Below the pieces are notes generated by a model. That model did not search any database, was not told the DNA's origin, and worked only from the letters and a program-made list of their open reading frames with translations. Positions 20,661 through 30,162 of a stretch of DNA of 33,333 nucleotides are shown here, piece by piece. How positions within the stretch are numbered: the first letter of the stretch is position 1; the number at the start of each line of letters is the position of its first letter. Origin of the DNA: Deltaproteobacteria bacterium (GTDB lineage Bacteria > Desulfobacterota > Desulfobulbia > Desulfobulbales > S012-135); the NCBI GenBank assembly GCA_015488275.1, contig WFOD01000237.1:1-33333 (forward strand). Reading direction: 5' to 3'. The position numbers and the translations under genes are program-made.

Positions 20661-20893
20661 TTAATCGTCCGTTGAAAAGCCATCCCTGGCTTTTTCGACC
20701 ACGGTTGGCCAAAGCGCAAGCTCCGGCCAACCTCACGAATTCCTTGGCACCTTTTCGGATATACCAGGGATACAGCCCGGTTTCCGTCCGCGCTCCTGGA
20801 GCCTTCGGCACGGCCAGCGGCTGGGGAAACACAAAAAGGGCCGCGGAATCCGGCGGCGCGGCCATGCGCCGCCCACAGCCCGTTATACAGCGG
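20661..20893 (+). repeat. Five-hairpin intergenic element, copy E (long type)
   Basis: ttaatCGTCCGTTGAAAAGCCAtcccTGGCTTTTTCGACC, hp2 with AGCgcaaGCT tip, extended hp3, hp4 GGCGGCGCggccatGCGCCGCC, degenerate hp5. Confidence 0.8.
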
Positions 20894-22142
20894 CCAAGGC
20901 CTGTTCCAGATCGGCGATGATGTCTTCCTTGGCCTCGATACCCACCGATAGGCGCACGAGGTCCGGAGTGATGGACAACTCGCGCCGCACCGGCTCGGGG
21001 AACGAGAGGTATTGCGAGGAGTAGGGATGGATGACCAGGGTCTTACAGTCTCCCAGATTGGCCAAATGATAGACCATTTGCAGGTGGTCGATAAACCGGA
21101 AGCAGGCCGGCTGGTCGGCCAGGGTGAAGGCGACCACGCCGCCGTAGCCCAGCCCGGCGAAGAGGCGCTCCGCCGTCGCCCGGTGGGGGCTGCCTTCCAG
21201 GCCGGGATAGTCCACCCGCCGCACCTTGGGATGTGCGGCGAGAAAGCGGGCCACCTCGGCCGCATTGGCCAGGTGGCGTTCCATGCGCACGGCCAGGGTG
21301 TCGAGGCCGATCATGGTGAGATAGGCGTGCAGGGGCGCGCCCGTGGTGCCGTAATTGATATGGTGTTCGCGCCAGATCTTGTCGAGCAGGGCCAGCCCCC
21401 CCTTGCGCTCGACAAAGGGCAGCAGGTCCGGAAACCGCTGTTCGTTCCAGGCAAAGGCGCCGGCGTCGATCACGACGCCGCCCGTAGCGTCGCCGTGGCC
21501 GGAGAGATATTTGGTGGTGGAGTGGATCACCACGTCGGCCCCGTGCTCGATGGGCCGGCACAGATAGGGGGTGGCCAGGGTATTGTCCACTACGAGCGGC
21601 AGGCCGTGGGCATGGGCGATGGTCGCCGCCCGCTCAAGGTCCGGCACGTCCATTTTGGGGTTGCCGATGGTTTCGAGATACACGAAACGGGTCTTGTCCG
21701 TGATCGCCGCCTCCAGGGCGGTCATGTCCGTGGATTCCACGAACCGGGCGGTGATACCGTACTTTTTAAACACATTGGCGAAGAGCACGTAGGTGGACAT
21801 GAAAAGCGAGTTGCCGCATACGAACTCGTCGCCAGAGCGCAACAGCGCCAGGCAGGTGTTGGTGATGGCCGCCATGCCCGAGGCCATGTACACCGCCCCC
21901 TTGCCCCCTTCGAGGTGGGCGAGTTTTTCTTCCAGCACCCGGTTGGTGGGGTTGGTCAGCCGCATGTAGATGTGGTCGGCGGTGCGGCCGGCAAAGGTGT
22001 CGGACAGGTTTTGGGCTGTGGCGTGGCGGTGGGCGGCGGTCTGGTGGATGGGCGGCAGGGTGGCGCCCTGCCAGTCGCCGGGACGGAGTCCGGCGTGGAT
22101 GACCTCTGTATGGATGCGTCGTGTTCGGCCCATGATCGTCAA
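20883..22142 (-). CDS. metY: O-acetylhomoserine aminocarboxypropyltransferase (Cys/Met metabolism PLP enzyme)
   Basis: RLTNPTNRVLEEKLAHLEGGKGAVYMASGMAA, FVYLETIGNPKMDVPDL, VVIHSTTKYLSGHGDATGGVV, LRLSVGIEAKEDIIADLEQAL; upstream of metX-metW. Confidence 0.9.
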   Translation of the reverse strand: MTIMGRTRRIHTEVIHAGLRPGDWQGATLPPIHQTAAHRHATAQNLSDTFAGRTADHIYMRLTNPTNRVLEEKLAHLEGGKGAVYMASGMAAITNTCLALLRSGDEFVCGNSLFMSTYVLFANVFKKYGITARFVESTDMTALEAAITDKTRFVYLETIGNPKMDVPDLERAATIAHAHGLPLVVDNTLATPYLCRPIEHGADVVIHSTTKYLSGHGDATGGVVIDAGAFAWNEQRFPDLLPFVERKGGLALLDKIWREHHINYGTTGAPLHAYLTMIGLDTLAVRMERHLANAAEVARFLAAHPKVRRVDYPGLEGSPHRATAERLFAGLGYGGVVAFTLADQPACFRFIDHLQMVYHLANLGDCKTLVIHPYSSQYLSFPEPVRRELSITPDLVRLSVGIEAKEDIIADLEQALAAV

Positions 22143-22247
22143 CCTCGTTGCTAGGGGATGAAGGGTACCGCGTTATATACCACTTTGTGGCATTTGGCGC
22201 CAGTTTTTGCCCGGGGATGATGGGAATGCCAGGGGAAAAGAAAGACG

Positions 22248-24599
22248 TCAGATCCGCGCGAGCACTGCCTCGAGATCGGCGAGCAGGTATGGTTTGACCA
22301 GGGCGGCCATGAACCCGTACTTTTCCGGCTCCGCGAGCACAGGATCGTTGGAGTAGCCGCTGGCCACCACTAGCTTGGCCTTGGGCGCCCGGGCGAGAAT
22401 TTCTTGCGCCGCCTGTTTGCCGCCCATGCCGCCTGGCACGGTGAGATCCATGATCACGAGATCGAAGGGAGTGCCCGCCGCTTGGTGTTGCTCGAAGAGC
22501 TGGACGGCTTCGCCGCCGTCCTGAGCGGTCACCACGGTGTGCCCCAGTTCGGTGAGCATGGCGGCGGAAACCTTGCGTACCAGGGGCTCGTCGTCCATGA
22601 GGAGGATGCGGCGGCCTGTCGGTGCGCTCGGAAGGGCGGCCTGGGATTGCCGGGGCTGTTCCTGGCCGGGCACGGCGGGGAGATAAAGGTGGAAGGCGGT
22701 CCCCTTGCCTTCGACCGACTCCACGGTGATCATGCCTTCGTGCCGCGTGATGATCGAGTGGACGATGGCCAGCCCCAGGCCGTTGCCGCTTTCCTTGGTG
22801 GTGAAGTAGGGCTCGAAAATCCGGTCGAGCACGTCCGCCGGGATGCCGCAGCCCGTGTCCTGGATCGTCACCCGCACATATGGGCCAGGTTTAGGGGTGG
22901 GGAGGCTGGCGTCCGCCGGCGAGGGCAGGTTGGCGCATCGGATGGTGATGGTGCCGCCGTCGGGCATGGCGTCGCGGGCGTTGAGCACCAAGTTCTGGAT
23001 CACTTGGCTGATTTGGCCGCTATCCACTTCCACCAGCCAGAGATCGGCGGGGATGTCGAGGTGGAGGCCGACGTTGCCGCCGTGGAGCACGAACTCGGCC
23101 GAGTCGCGGACGATATCGCCGAGCGAGGCGGTCTTTTTCACCGGCGCGCCGCCCTTGGCAAAGGTGAGAAGCTGGTTGGTGAGCTCCCGGGCGCGCAGGG
23201 TGGCCATGCGGGCGTTTTCCAGCAGGGCGTGGAGTTTGTCCTCTGAGGCGCCTTGCCGGCCGGCCAGCTCGAGGTTGCCGAGAATGGCGGCCAACAGGTT
23301 GTTGTAGTCGTGGGCGATGCCGCCGGCGAGCAGGCCGATGGACTCGAGTTTTTCCATCTTCTGCATTTCCCGTTCGATGCGCAGCTTTTCGGTGACATCG
23401 CGAAAAACGAGCACCACCCCGATGATGTTGGCCTCTGGCCCGCGGATCGGCGCGCCGCTGTCCGCGATCTGCCGGCGCCGGCCGGTGCGGGTGATGAGTA
23501 TCGTGTGGTTGGCTAGCTCCGCGGTTTGGCCTGTGCGCAGCACCTGGTCCACTGGATTGGCCACTGGCTCGCCGGAGAGTTCGTGGACAATATGAAAGAC
23601 ATCGGTCAGGGGCCGGCCGATGGCCTCTTCCGCTGGCCAGCCGGTGAGAAGCTCTGCCGTGGGATTGATGAGCGTCACCTCTCCCTTGGTGTCCGTGGCG
23701 ATGACCCCGTCGCCGATGGAGGCGAGGGTCACGGCGAGTCTTTCCCGCTCGGCGGCGAGCTGGGTTTCGGCCTCCTTGCGCCGGGTGATGTCCTGAAAGG
23801 TTTCAACGATGCCGGCCAGACGGCCGTCGGCGTCAAGAAAGGGACGGGCGGTGACGATGAAGTGCCGCGCCACGCCCTCTGGCGAGATCTTTTGCATCTC
23901 GCAGATCACCTCTTGCCTGCCTTCCTTGATCTGGATCAAGGGGCAGCGTTCGGTTTGGCAGGCGGCGCCGGGCCGGTTTTCATAGCACAGCTCGTGGCCG
24001 TTTGTGAGCGATGGCCAGATTTCCCGATAGGCCCGGTTGGCGTCCATGATTTGGAAGTCAAGATCAGTGATGCAGATCGGATTGCTGCTGTTGAAAACGT
24101 TTTCCAGGGTGGTGTTGGTCTCGCGCAGGGTCTCTTCAATACGGCGCCGTTCGATGATCTCGTCTTCCAGCCGGGCGTTGGCCTCCTCCAGCTTGGCGGT
24201 GCGCTCTTCCACCATCTTCTCCAGATGGTTCTGGTACTGCGACATTTTGTGATAGATCCGCCGGAACTGTTGAAAGTAGATGCCAAAGGCGAACACGACC
24301 ACAAAGACAGCCGTGTTGATGGCTCCGGAGAAGGGGGAGAGGTAACGCCAGATGGCGGTCAGGCCGTTGAGCACCAGGAGCTGCTTCACCAGGTGGCCCA
24401 CCGAGCGGGAGACGGCGAACAACGCCAAGGCAGTAGTCAAGAGCAGTATGTATTGGCGGAAGACGTTTTCCGGCTGCCGGCGGCTCCAGTCGCGGCATAT
24501 GACAAAACACGCCGTCGCGAGCCCGAGGGCGGCGAGCGCTCCTAAAATATCGCAGAGCACGACCGGCCACCAGGAGAGGGTCACGGCGTCTTCCTCCAT
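22248..24599 (-). CDS. Hybrid sensor histidine kinase (membrane sensor, PAS domains, HisKA, HATPase, receiver)
   Basis: N-terminal hydrophobic helices; [38 protein letters not shown]-terminal RILLMDDEPLVRKVSAAML...VIMDLTVPGGMGGKQ. Confidence 0.9.
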   Translation of the reverse strand: MEEDAVTLSWWPVVLCDILGALAALGLATACFVICRDWSRRQPENVFRQYILLLTTALALFAVSRSVGHLVKQLLVLNGLTAIWRYLSPFSGAINTAVFVVVFAFGIYFQQFRRIYHKMSQYQNHLEKMVEERTAKLEEANARLEDEIIERRRIEETLRETNTTLENVFNSSNPICITDLDFQIMDANRAYREIWPSLTNGHELCYENRPGAACQTERCPLIQIKEGRQEVICEMQKISPEGVARHFIVTARPFLDADGRLAGIVETFQDITRRKEAETQLAAERERLAVTLASIGDGVIATDTKGEVTLINPTAELLTGWPAEEAIGRPLTDVFHIVHELSGEPVANPVDQVLRTGQTAELANHTILITRTGRRRQIADSGAPIRGPEANIIGVVLVFRDVTEKLRIEREMQKMEKLESIGLLAGGIAHDYNNLLAAILGNLELAGRQGASEDKLHALLENARMATLRARELTNQLLTFAKGGAPVKKTASLGDIVRDSAEFVLHGGNVGLHLDIPADLWLVEVDSGQISQVIQNLVLNARDAMPDGGTITIRCANLPSPADASLPTPKPGPYVRVTIQDTGCGIPADVLDRIFEPYFTTKESGNGLGLAIVHSIITRHEGMITVESVEGKGTAFHLYLPAVPGQEQPRQSQAALPSAPTGRRILLMDDEPLVRKVSAAMLTELGHTVVTAQDGGEAVQLFEQHQAAGTPFDLVIMDLTVPGGMGGKQAAQEILARAPKAKLVVASGYSNDPVLAEPEKYGFMAALVKPYLLADLEAVLARI

Positions 24600-25018
24600 T
24601 CCAAGAGCGCGGCAAGGAGAAAGGCGAGGGCTGGCACCAGGAGGAGATGGTCCAAACGGGTGAAATAGAACCAGGCGTCCGTCAGGTTGGTGACCTGGAA
24701 GGCCGCGATCCGGCCGTTGGCGATCAGGAAGCGCTCTGCGGGCATGTATTCGCGCAGGATATGACCGCTGGCCGTTTGGAGGTTCCAGCCGAGGATGATC
24801 CAGAGAAAGGAGCGGAAATGCCGCCAGCCGCTCTTTTTGAGTTGTTGCCGGTGGCAGTGGTAGAGGAGGAATACGGTGGCGGTGATGAAAAGAAGATGCC
24901 CCACCAGATGGGCGACCAGGCCTTCAGGGTCGCCATGCCCTTGCACCGCCCAGGCCGGTTTCGCGAGGAGGAGCAGGCAAGGAAGCAGAAGAAACAGAAT
25001 ACGGATAGGAAGTAGCAT
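24581..25018 (-). CDS. Small multi-pass membrane protein of unknown function, overlapping the downstream kinase
   Basis: Several hydrophobic helices (LLPIRILFLLLPCLLLLAKPAWA, LVAHLVGHLLFITATVFLLYH, LLLVPALAFLLAALL); 19-bp overlap with the kinase start. ATG 25018 preferred; GTG 25078 possible. Confidence 0.6.
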   Translation of the reverse strand: MLLPIRILFLLLPCLLLLAKPAWAVQGHGDPEGLVAHLVGHLLFITATVFLLYHCHRQQLKKSGWRHFRSFLWIILGWNLQTASGHILREYMPAERFLIANGRIAAFQVTNLTDAWFYFTRLDHLLLVPALAFLLAALLEWRKTP

Positions 25019-25124
25019 AAGGGTGATGAGGGATGCCTCGCGGTCCGTTCGAAAGGACGGTTTCTGCTCTTTTACCACACTTCATCATACACCACTAACA
25101 TGGCGCGGGAAAAGGAAAAATACG

Positions 25125-26664
25125 TTAGGAGCCTGTGGCGGCGCCGGTGTTTCCCTGGCGGAAGCCGATCGCCTCGGCGATGTCCGTTTCACCAATCGCC
25201 CCGCGGCCGGCAAGGTCGGCGATGGTGCGGGCGAGTTTGACGATGCGGTGCGCCGCGCGGGCCGACAGGCCAAAGCGGGCCGCGGCCCGTTCGAGCAGGC
25301 GCTGGCCGTTGGCTGGCAGGGAACAGAACCGGTCGAGGTCCTGCGGCGTCATCCGAGCGTTGCAAAAGAGGCGGGGCAGGCGTGCGAACCGTTCGGCCTG
25401 TATGGCCCGCGCCGCCTGCACCCGGGCGCGGGCCATACAGGCCGAACGGTTCGCCCGGCGGCCGGGACGCAAGATCAGCGATATCCACGGCTCCTACTTC
25501 CACGTGCAGGTCGATCCGGTCGAGCAGTGGGCCGGAGAGGCGGGCCCGGTACCGCTGGATTTGCGCCGGGGTGCAGCGGCAGCCGTGGCGGGGATCGCCA
25601 AGATGGCCGCAAGGGCAAGGATTCATGGCCGCCACGAGCATGAAGCGGGCTGGAAACTCCACGGTGAGGGCGGCGCGGGCCACGCTCACCCGGCCGTCCT
25701 CAAGGGGCTGGCGCAAGACCTCGAGCACGTGTCGCCGGAATTCGGGCAGTTCGTCGAGAAAGAGCACACCGTTATGGGCGAGGGATACTTCGCCTGGCCG
25801 GGGCGGATTGCCGCCGCCCACGAGCCCGGCGTCAGAGATCGTGTGGTGCGGGGCGCGGAACGGCCGTTGCTGGACCAGGCCGCTGTCTGGTCCCAGCAAA
25901 CCGGCGATGGAGTGGACAGCGGTGGTCTCGATGGCCTCGTCAAAGGTGAGCGGAGGCAAGATCGTGGGCAGCCGCCGGGCGAGCATGGTCTTGCCCGCGC
26001 CGGGCGGCCCCAGCATGAGCAGGTTGTGGCCGCCAGCGGCCGCGATTTCCAGCGCCCGCTTTGCGTGTTCTTGCCCGCGGACCTCGGCGTAATCGGCGCC
26101 GGCCTGTTCCGGCCTCCCGGCAAACGGTTCTGGCGTTATGGGGGCGAGCTTTGTCTGGCCGGCAAAAAAGTCCACCGCTTGGCCGAGATGCTCCACACCG
26201 ATCACGGTAAGCCCTTCGACCACCGCGGCCTCCCGGCCGTTGGCCGCCGGCAGGATCAGACCGTTGAGCCCCGCGTTGCGGGCCGCGAGGGCAAGGGGCA
26301 GGACACCGGCGCTGGGCAGGACCGAGCCGTCAAGGGAAAGTTCGCCCACCACCAGCCAGCCTTGGGTGCGCTGGCCGTCAAACAGGCCAGAGGCGGCCAG
26401 AATGCCGAGCGCGATGGGGAGATCAAAGGCTGTGCCAGCCTTTTTGAGATCAGCGGGCGCCAGGTTGACGGTGATCCTCTTGGCCGGAAACTCGTAGCCG
26501 GCATTCCGGATCGCCGACCGCACCCGGTCCTTGGCCTCGCGCACCGCAGCCTCGGGCAGGCCCACGGTGGCAAAGGCCGGCAGGCCGCGGGCCAGGTCCA
26601 CCTCTACGATCACCGGCACGCCTTGGATGCCGACGACCGTGCCGCTCGTGATCTTGGCGAGCAT
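25125..26664 (-). pseudogene. comM: Mg chelatase-like AAA+ ATPase ComM/YifB with frame break near its 3' end
   Basis: Frame 1 (25189..26664) carries [15 protein letters not shown]...[24 protein letters not shown]. The expected C-terminus ([26 protein letters not shown]...[19 protein letters not shown]) is in a second frame (25125..25472). Confidence 0.85.
25384..25454. repeat. Perfect 30-bp inverted repeat with 11-nt spacer inside comM
   Basis: GCGAACCGTTCGGCCTGTATGGCCCGCGCC (25384-25413) / GGCGCGGGCCATACAGGCCGAACGGTTCGC (25425-25454). Confidence 0.97.
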
Positions 26665-26693
26665 GGGGAGGGGGGGGAGATTTCGTATGGCTC

Positions 26694-27749
26694 TTACTTC
26701 ATGGGAAGCGAGAGATTGCCGCCTGGCGGGCTTTTGCGCCGGCCAGGCAGGCCGGTGGGAACGCCCAGGGCCCGCTCAACGGTGGTGGAAGGCTTTGGGG
26801 CTCCCGGCTTTTTCTTGCCCACGTATTCGCCCTTTTCAAACCATCCCCGTTGCACCACATCTCCCTTGGGGCCGTAAAGCACGCCGTTGCCGTGGTACTT
26901 GCCGTTTTTGAACGTGCCCTCGTAGCGGCTCCCATCCGGTAGGATCAAAATGCCTTTACCCTCGTACACGCCATCCTTGAAGTAACCGAGATAGCGAGTC
27001 TTGTCAGGAAAGGTCAACTCCCCGTAGCCGGTGCGCTTTCCCGCCACGAATTTACCCTCGTACACCCGGCCGTCGGCAAAGACGAGCCGGCCTTTGCCGT
27101 GCTTTTTGCCGTCTTTCCAGAGCCCGGCATACTTGGAGCCGTCGGCATAGGTGCGGATGCCCTTGCCGTTGGGCAGCCCGTTTTGGAACTCGCCTTCGTA
27201 GGAGGTGCCGTCTGGATAGGTAAGGGTGCCTTGGCCGTGGAACGCGCCGTCGCGCCAGTTGCCCTCGTAGCGCCGGCCGTCGGCGAAGATCATCGTGCCC
27301 TTGCCCTGATAGCGGCCATTGGCGAGTCCGCCGTCGTATTGGTCGCCGTTGGGCAAGGCGAGCTTGGCTTGGCCGCGCAGAAACACGCCGTTGCCCCACA
27401 GGCCCTCATACCGGTCGCCGTTGGGCAGACGCATGACCCCTGTGCCGTTGGGTAGCCCTTTGTAGAACTGCCCCTCGTACCGGCGGCCGTCCGGATAGGC
27501 GATGGCGCCGCGGCCGTTGGCAAACCCACCGGTGAACCGGCCTTGGAACGTCGTGCCGTCTGAGGCGGTGAATACGCCCTCGCCGTGCGGCACGCCGCGC
27601 ACGAATTGGCCCTTATAGGTGCCCTTGTCCGGGACCTCCAACGTGCCGGCGCCGCTTTCGCAGTCTCCCGCAACACAGGCCGCTGGCGCCGCCTGGGGCA
27701 GCAGGAGGAGGCAGAGAACAGCGATGCATGACAGCCAGGCGAAGCGCAT
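26694..27749 (-). CDS. Exported MORN-repeat protein
   Basis: Signal peptide then about 11 tandem repeats of about 23 aa such as [23 protein letters not shown] and [23 protein letters not shown]. Confidence 0.9.
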   Translation of the reverse strand: MRFAWLSCIAVLCLLLLPQAAPAACVAGDCESGAGTLEVPDKGTYKGQFVRGVPHGEGVFTASDGTTFQGRFTGGFANGRGAIAYPDGRRYEGQFYKGLPNGTGVMRLPNGDRYEGLWGNGVFLRGQAKLALPNGDQYDGGLANGRYQGKGTMIFADGRRYEGNWRDGAFHGQGTLTYPDGTSYEGEFQNGLPNGKGIRTYADGSKYAGLWKDGKKHGKGRLVFADGRVYEGKFVAGKRTGYGELTFPDKTRYLGYFKDGVYEGKGILILPDGSRYEGTFKNGKYHGNGVLYGPKGDVVQRGWFEKGEYVGKKKPGAPKPSTTVERALGVPTGLPGRRKSPPGGNLSLPMK

Positions 27750-27753
27750 CGTC

Positions 27754-30078
27754 CTAGTAGGGCTGCATCACCCACACGCCGCAAGGGCAGGTGTCCCGGC
27801 AAAAGCCACAGGCGATGCATTTGGCATCGTCCGATACGTACTCGTAGCCGCCGATCTCCAGTTCACGGCGCGAGATGGCGTGCGTCGGGCAGATGGTCTC
27901 GCACAGGTGGCAGTCGCGGCAGGTGCCGCAGGAGAGGCAGCGGTTGGCCTCCTCTTCCTCGGTAGCGCCGGGCTGCGGCTCTGGGCAGTAGTGCTCCAGG
28001 GTCAGGCGGTCGGGGGTGACGACCGGCTTGTCGAACGGTTTCCATTCCCGCCCTTCCAGGGCCGCGAGGATGAACTCGGCTGTGCGCTTGCCCGCGCCGA
28101 GCGCGTTGGTCACCAGGCCCGGCCGCTCCACATCGCCCACGGCCAACACCTTGGGGTCTGTGGTCCGTCCGGCCTCGTCGGTCTTGATCCACCCGCGGAC
28201 GGTTTCCACCGTGTCGGGCAAAAAGGAGATGGCCGGGATGTCGCCGATGGAGATGAACACCGTGTCCGCCGGGTAGAGCTTGCCTTCGGCGTCCACCAGC
28301 CCTTCTTCGGTCACCTCGCGGGTCATCACCGGCCAGACGAACTTGGCGCCCAGGGCCTCGGCCGCCTTCCTCTCTTTGCCAAAGGCGAGCGGCTTTTGGA
28401 TGTCCACCAGAGTCACCTCTTCGGCGCCCAAGCGGTACGCCTCGCAGGCCACGTCACAACCCACGTTGCCCGCGCCGATGATCACCACCCGTTTGCCTAC
28501 CTTCATGGGCTTGTCGCCCTTGGCGGTCTTCAAGAAGTCGAGGGCCGGGATCACCCGTTCCGAGCCGGGGAAGGGAATACGGCGCGGCTCATGGGCGCCC
28601 ACGGCCACGACCACGTAGTCGAACGTCTTTTTGAGGTCCTCGAACGTTTCCTTGGTGACCTCTTCGTTGAAATGGACGTGGATGTTGGGATATTCGAGGA
28701 AGCGGGCGATCTCCTTGTCCCAGATCGCCTTGGGCAGCCGGTCCCAGGGGATGACCTGGGCGATCTTGCCGCCCAGTTGGCCGCCCTTTTCAAAGATGTG
28801 GGCCTCCACGCCCTCGCGGGCCAGTTGCCAGGCGGTGTTCATGCCGCCCGGTCCGCCGCCGATGATCGCCACCTTCTTGCCCGTGGCCGGCTTGGCCGCA
28901 GGCGGCTTGGCGTCCAGCACCGCACGGCCCAGCAGCGGCACGTCGATGCGCTCGTCCACCCCCTGGCGGGAACAGTTCTGCACGCAGAGGTTGGGGCAGA
29001 TATTGCCGCATACCGAGGCGGGCAGCGGCGTGTAGCGCAGGATGAGGTCGTAGGCCTCGTCGATGCGGCCCTCGCGGATGAGGCGCAGCCGATCCACGGT
29101 GGGGATATGCACCGGACAGTAGAAGGTGCACGGCGCGGCCGCCTCCTGGTTGGCCCAGTAGGGCCGCCGGCGGCGTAGCTCGCCGGTGGTGATCACCGGA
29201 ATCGGCGAGCGGTCGAGGCCGGGCGCGAGATCCCGCAGCGGATCGCCGCCAAAGGCCGGCTCCCATACCTTGCGCCGGAACTCGGTCATGGGCATGGGGC
29301 CGGAGAAGATGAGGGCCCGCTCCTGCGGCGTGATGGCGATCAACATCTTCCACTCGTCGCGCACCGTGAGCTGGTCGAGGAGCTCGGGCCGGCCGATGGC
29401 CGCGAGAAAGCCGGGCAGCCGCTCCACCAGCCACTGCCATTGCTCGTCGTCCGGCTCGGCCTCCCGCACGTTGGTACGCGAGAAGCTGCCGTCGGTTTCG
29501 CCCCGGTAGTAGATCCAGCCGCCGACCATGCCCACGCAGGGCCGGTAGCCGAGAACGTTCTTCGTCTTGGGCTCCACGCCGCAGACCACGCCGATGCCGC
29601 CGCAGTTGAACTCGGCAAAGGTGTCGCCCACCGAGCCGAGCACCCACAGCTCGGGCCGTTCGTAGTCCGGGTTCCATTTGGTCATGGTCAGGCCGCGGGC
29701 GCCGATGGAGCCGCCGATCATCACCCTGCCTTGGGCCGTGGCGTTGCACACGCCGTTGGTCGCGTTGCCCTTGACGATGATATCGGCGCCGATGTTGAGA
29801 TAGCCCACGTCGTCCGATGCTGGCCCCTCGCAGACGATGGTGACGCCTGGTTGCCCCATGCAGCCGAGCCGCTGGCCGCACGGACCGGTAACCCGCACCA
29901 GGAGGGACTCGGCGTCCCCCCGGGGGCGGATCCGGCCGCCGACGTTGTGCTGGCCATAGGTCTCGAGGATCAGCTCGTCGGCCTTTTGGGCCGCCTCCTG
30001 AACCATTTCCTCGAACTGCTTGGAGGTGATTCGCCGGCCTTGTTCGTCTTTTCCCTTGACCGTGATTGTCGTTGCCAC
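27754..30078 (-). CDS. Glutamate synthase GXGXG domain fused to GltD-type FAD/NAD(P) oxidoreductase and 4Fe-4S ferredoxin domains
   Basis: N-terminal GXGXG-type region (NIGADIIVKGNATNGVCNATAQGRVMIGGSIGARG); VAIIGGGPGGMNTAWQLAREG, VVIIGAGNVGCDVACEAYRLGAEEVTLVD; CLSCGTCRDCHLCETICP and CIACGFCRDTCPCG. Confidence 0.88.
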   Translation of the reverse strand: MATTITVKGKDEQGRRITSKQFEEMVQEAAQKADELILETYGQHNVGGRIRPRGDAESLLVRVTGPCGQRLGCMGQPGVTIVCEGPASDDVGYLNIGADIIVKGNATNGVCNATAQGRVMIGGSIGARGLTMTKWNPDYERPELWVLGSVGDTFAEFNCGGIGVVCGVEPKTKNVLGYRPCVGMVGGWIYYRGETDGSFSRTNVREAEPDDEQWQWLVERLPGFLAAIGRPELLDQLTVRDEWKMLIAITPQERALIFSGPMPMTEFRRKVWEPAFGGDPLRDLAPGLDRSPIPVITTGELRRRRPYWANQEAAAPCTFYCPVHIPTVDRLRLIREGRIDEAYDLILRYTPLPASVCGNICPNLCVQNCSRQGVDERIDVPLLGRAVLDAKPPAAKPATGKKVAIIGGGPGGMNTAWQLAREGVEAHIFEKGGQLGGKIAQVIPWDRLPKAIWDKEIARFLEYPNIHVHFNEEVTKETFEDLKKTFDYVVVAVGAHEPRRIPFPGSERVIPALDFLKTAKGDKPMKVGKRVVIIGAGNVGCDVACEAYRLGAEEVTLVDIQKPLAFGKERKAAEALGAKFVWPVMTREVTEEGLVDAEGKLYPADTVFISIGDIPAISFLPDTVETVRGWIKTDEAGRTTDPKVLAVGDVERPGLVTNALGAGKRTAEFILAALEGREWKPFDKPVVTPDRLTLEHYCPEPQPGATEEEEANRCLSCGTCRDCHLCETICPTHAISRRELEIGGYEYVSDDAKCIACGFCRDTCPCGVWVMQPY

Positions 30079-30162
30079 TGGTTTCTTGCTCCTCTCGTCG
30101 TCACCGGCCGCGTTCGCTCCCGCCGCTGGTTGCGGGTGGCGGCGCGATCCACGTCCTTACGG

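Noticed and set aside
22185-22207. Sigma54-like site TGGCGCCAGTTTTTGC upstream of metY
   Set aside because: GG-GC spacing is one base too long and it points away from metY toward the 3' end of the kinase gene. The TGGCGCCA palindrome there is noted only as a possible operator.
27619-29178. 519-aa plus-strand ORF opposite the GltD-like gene, and similar long antisense ORFs (29440..31794, 23526..24545, 8246..9346, 21012..22154)
   Set aside because: Low-complexity H/G/A/R-rich translations typical of antisense frames; the opposite strand encodes recognisable proteins.
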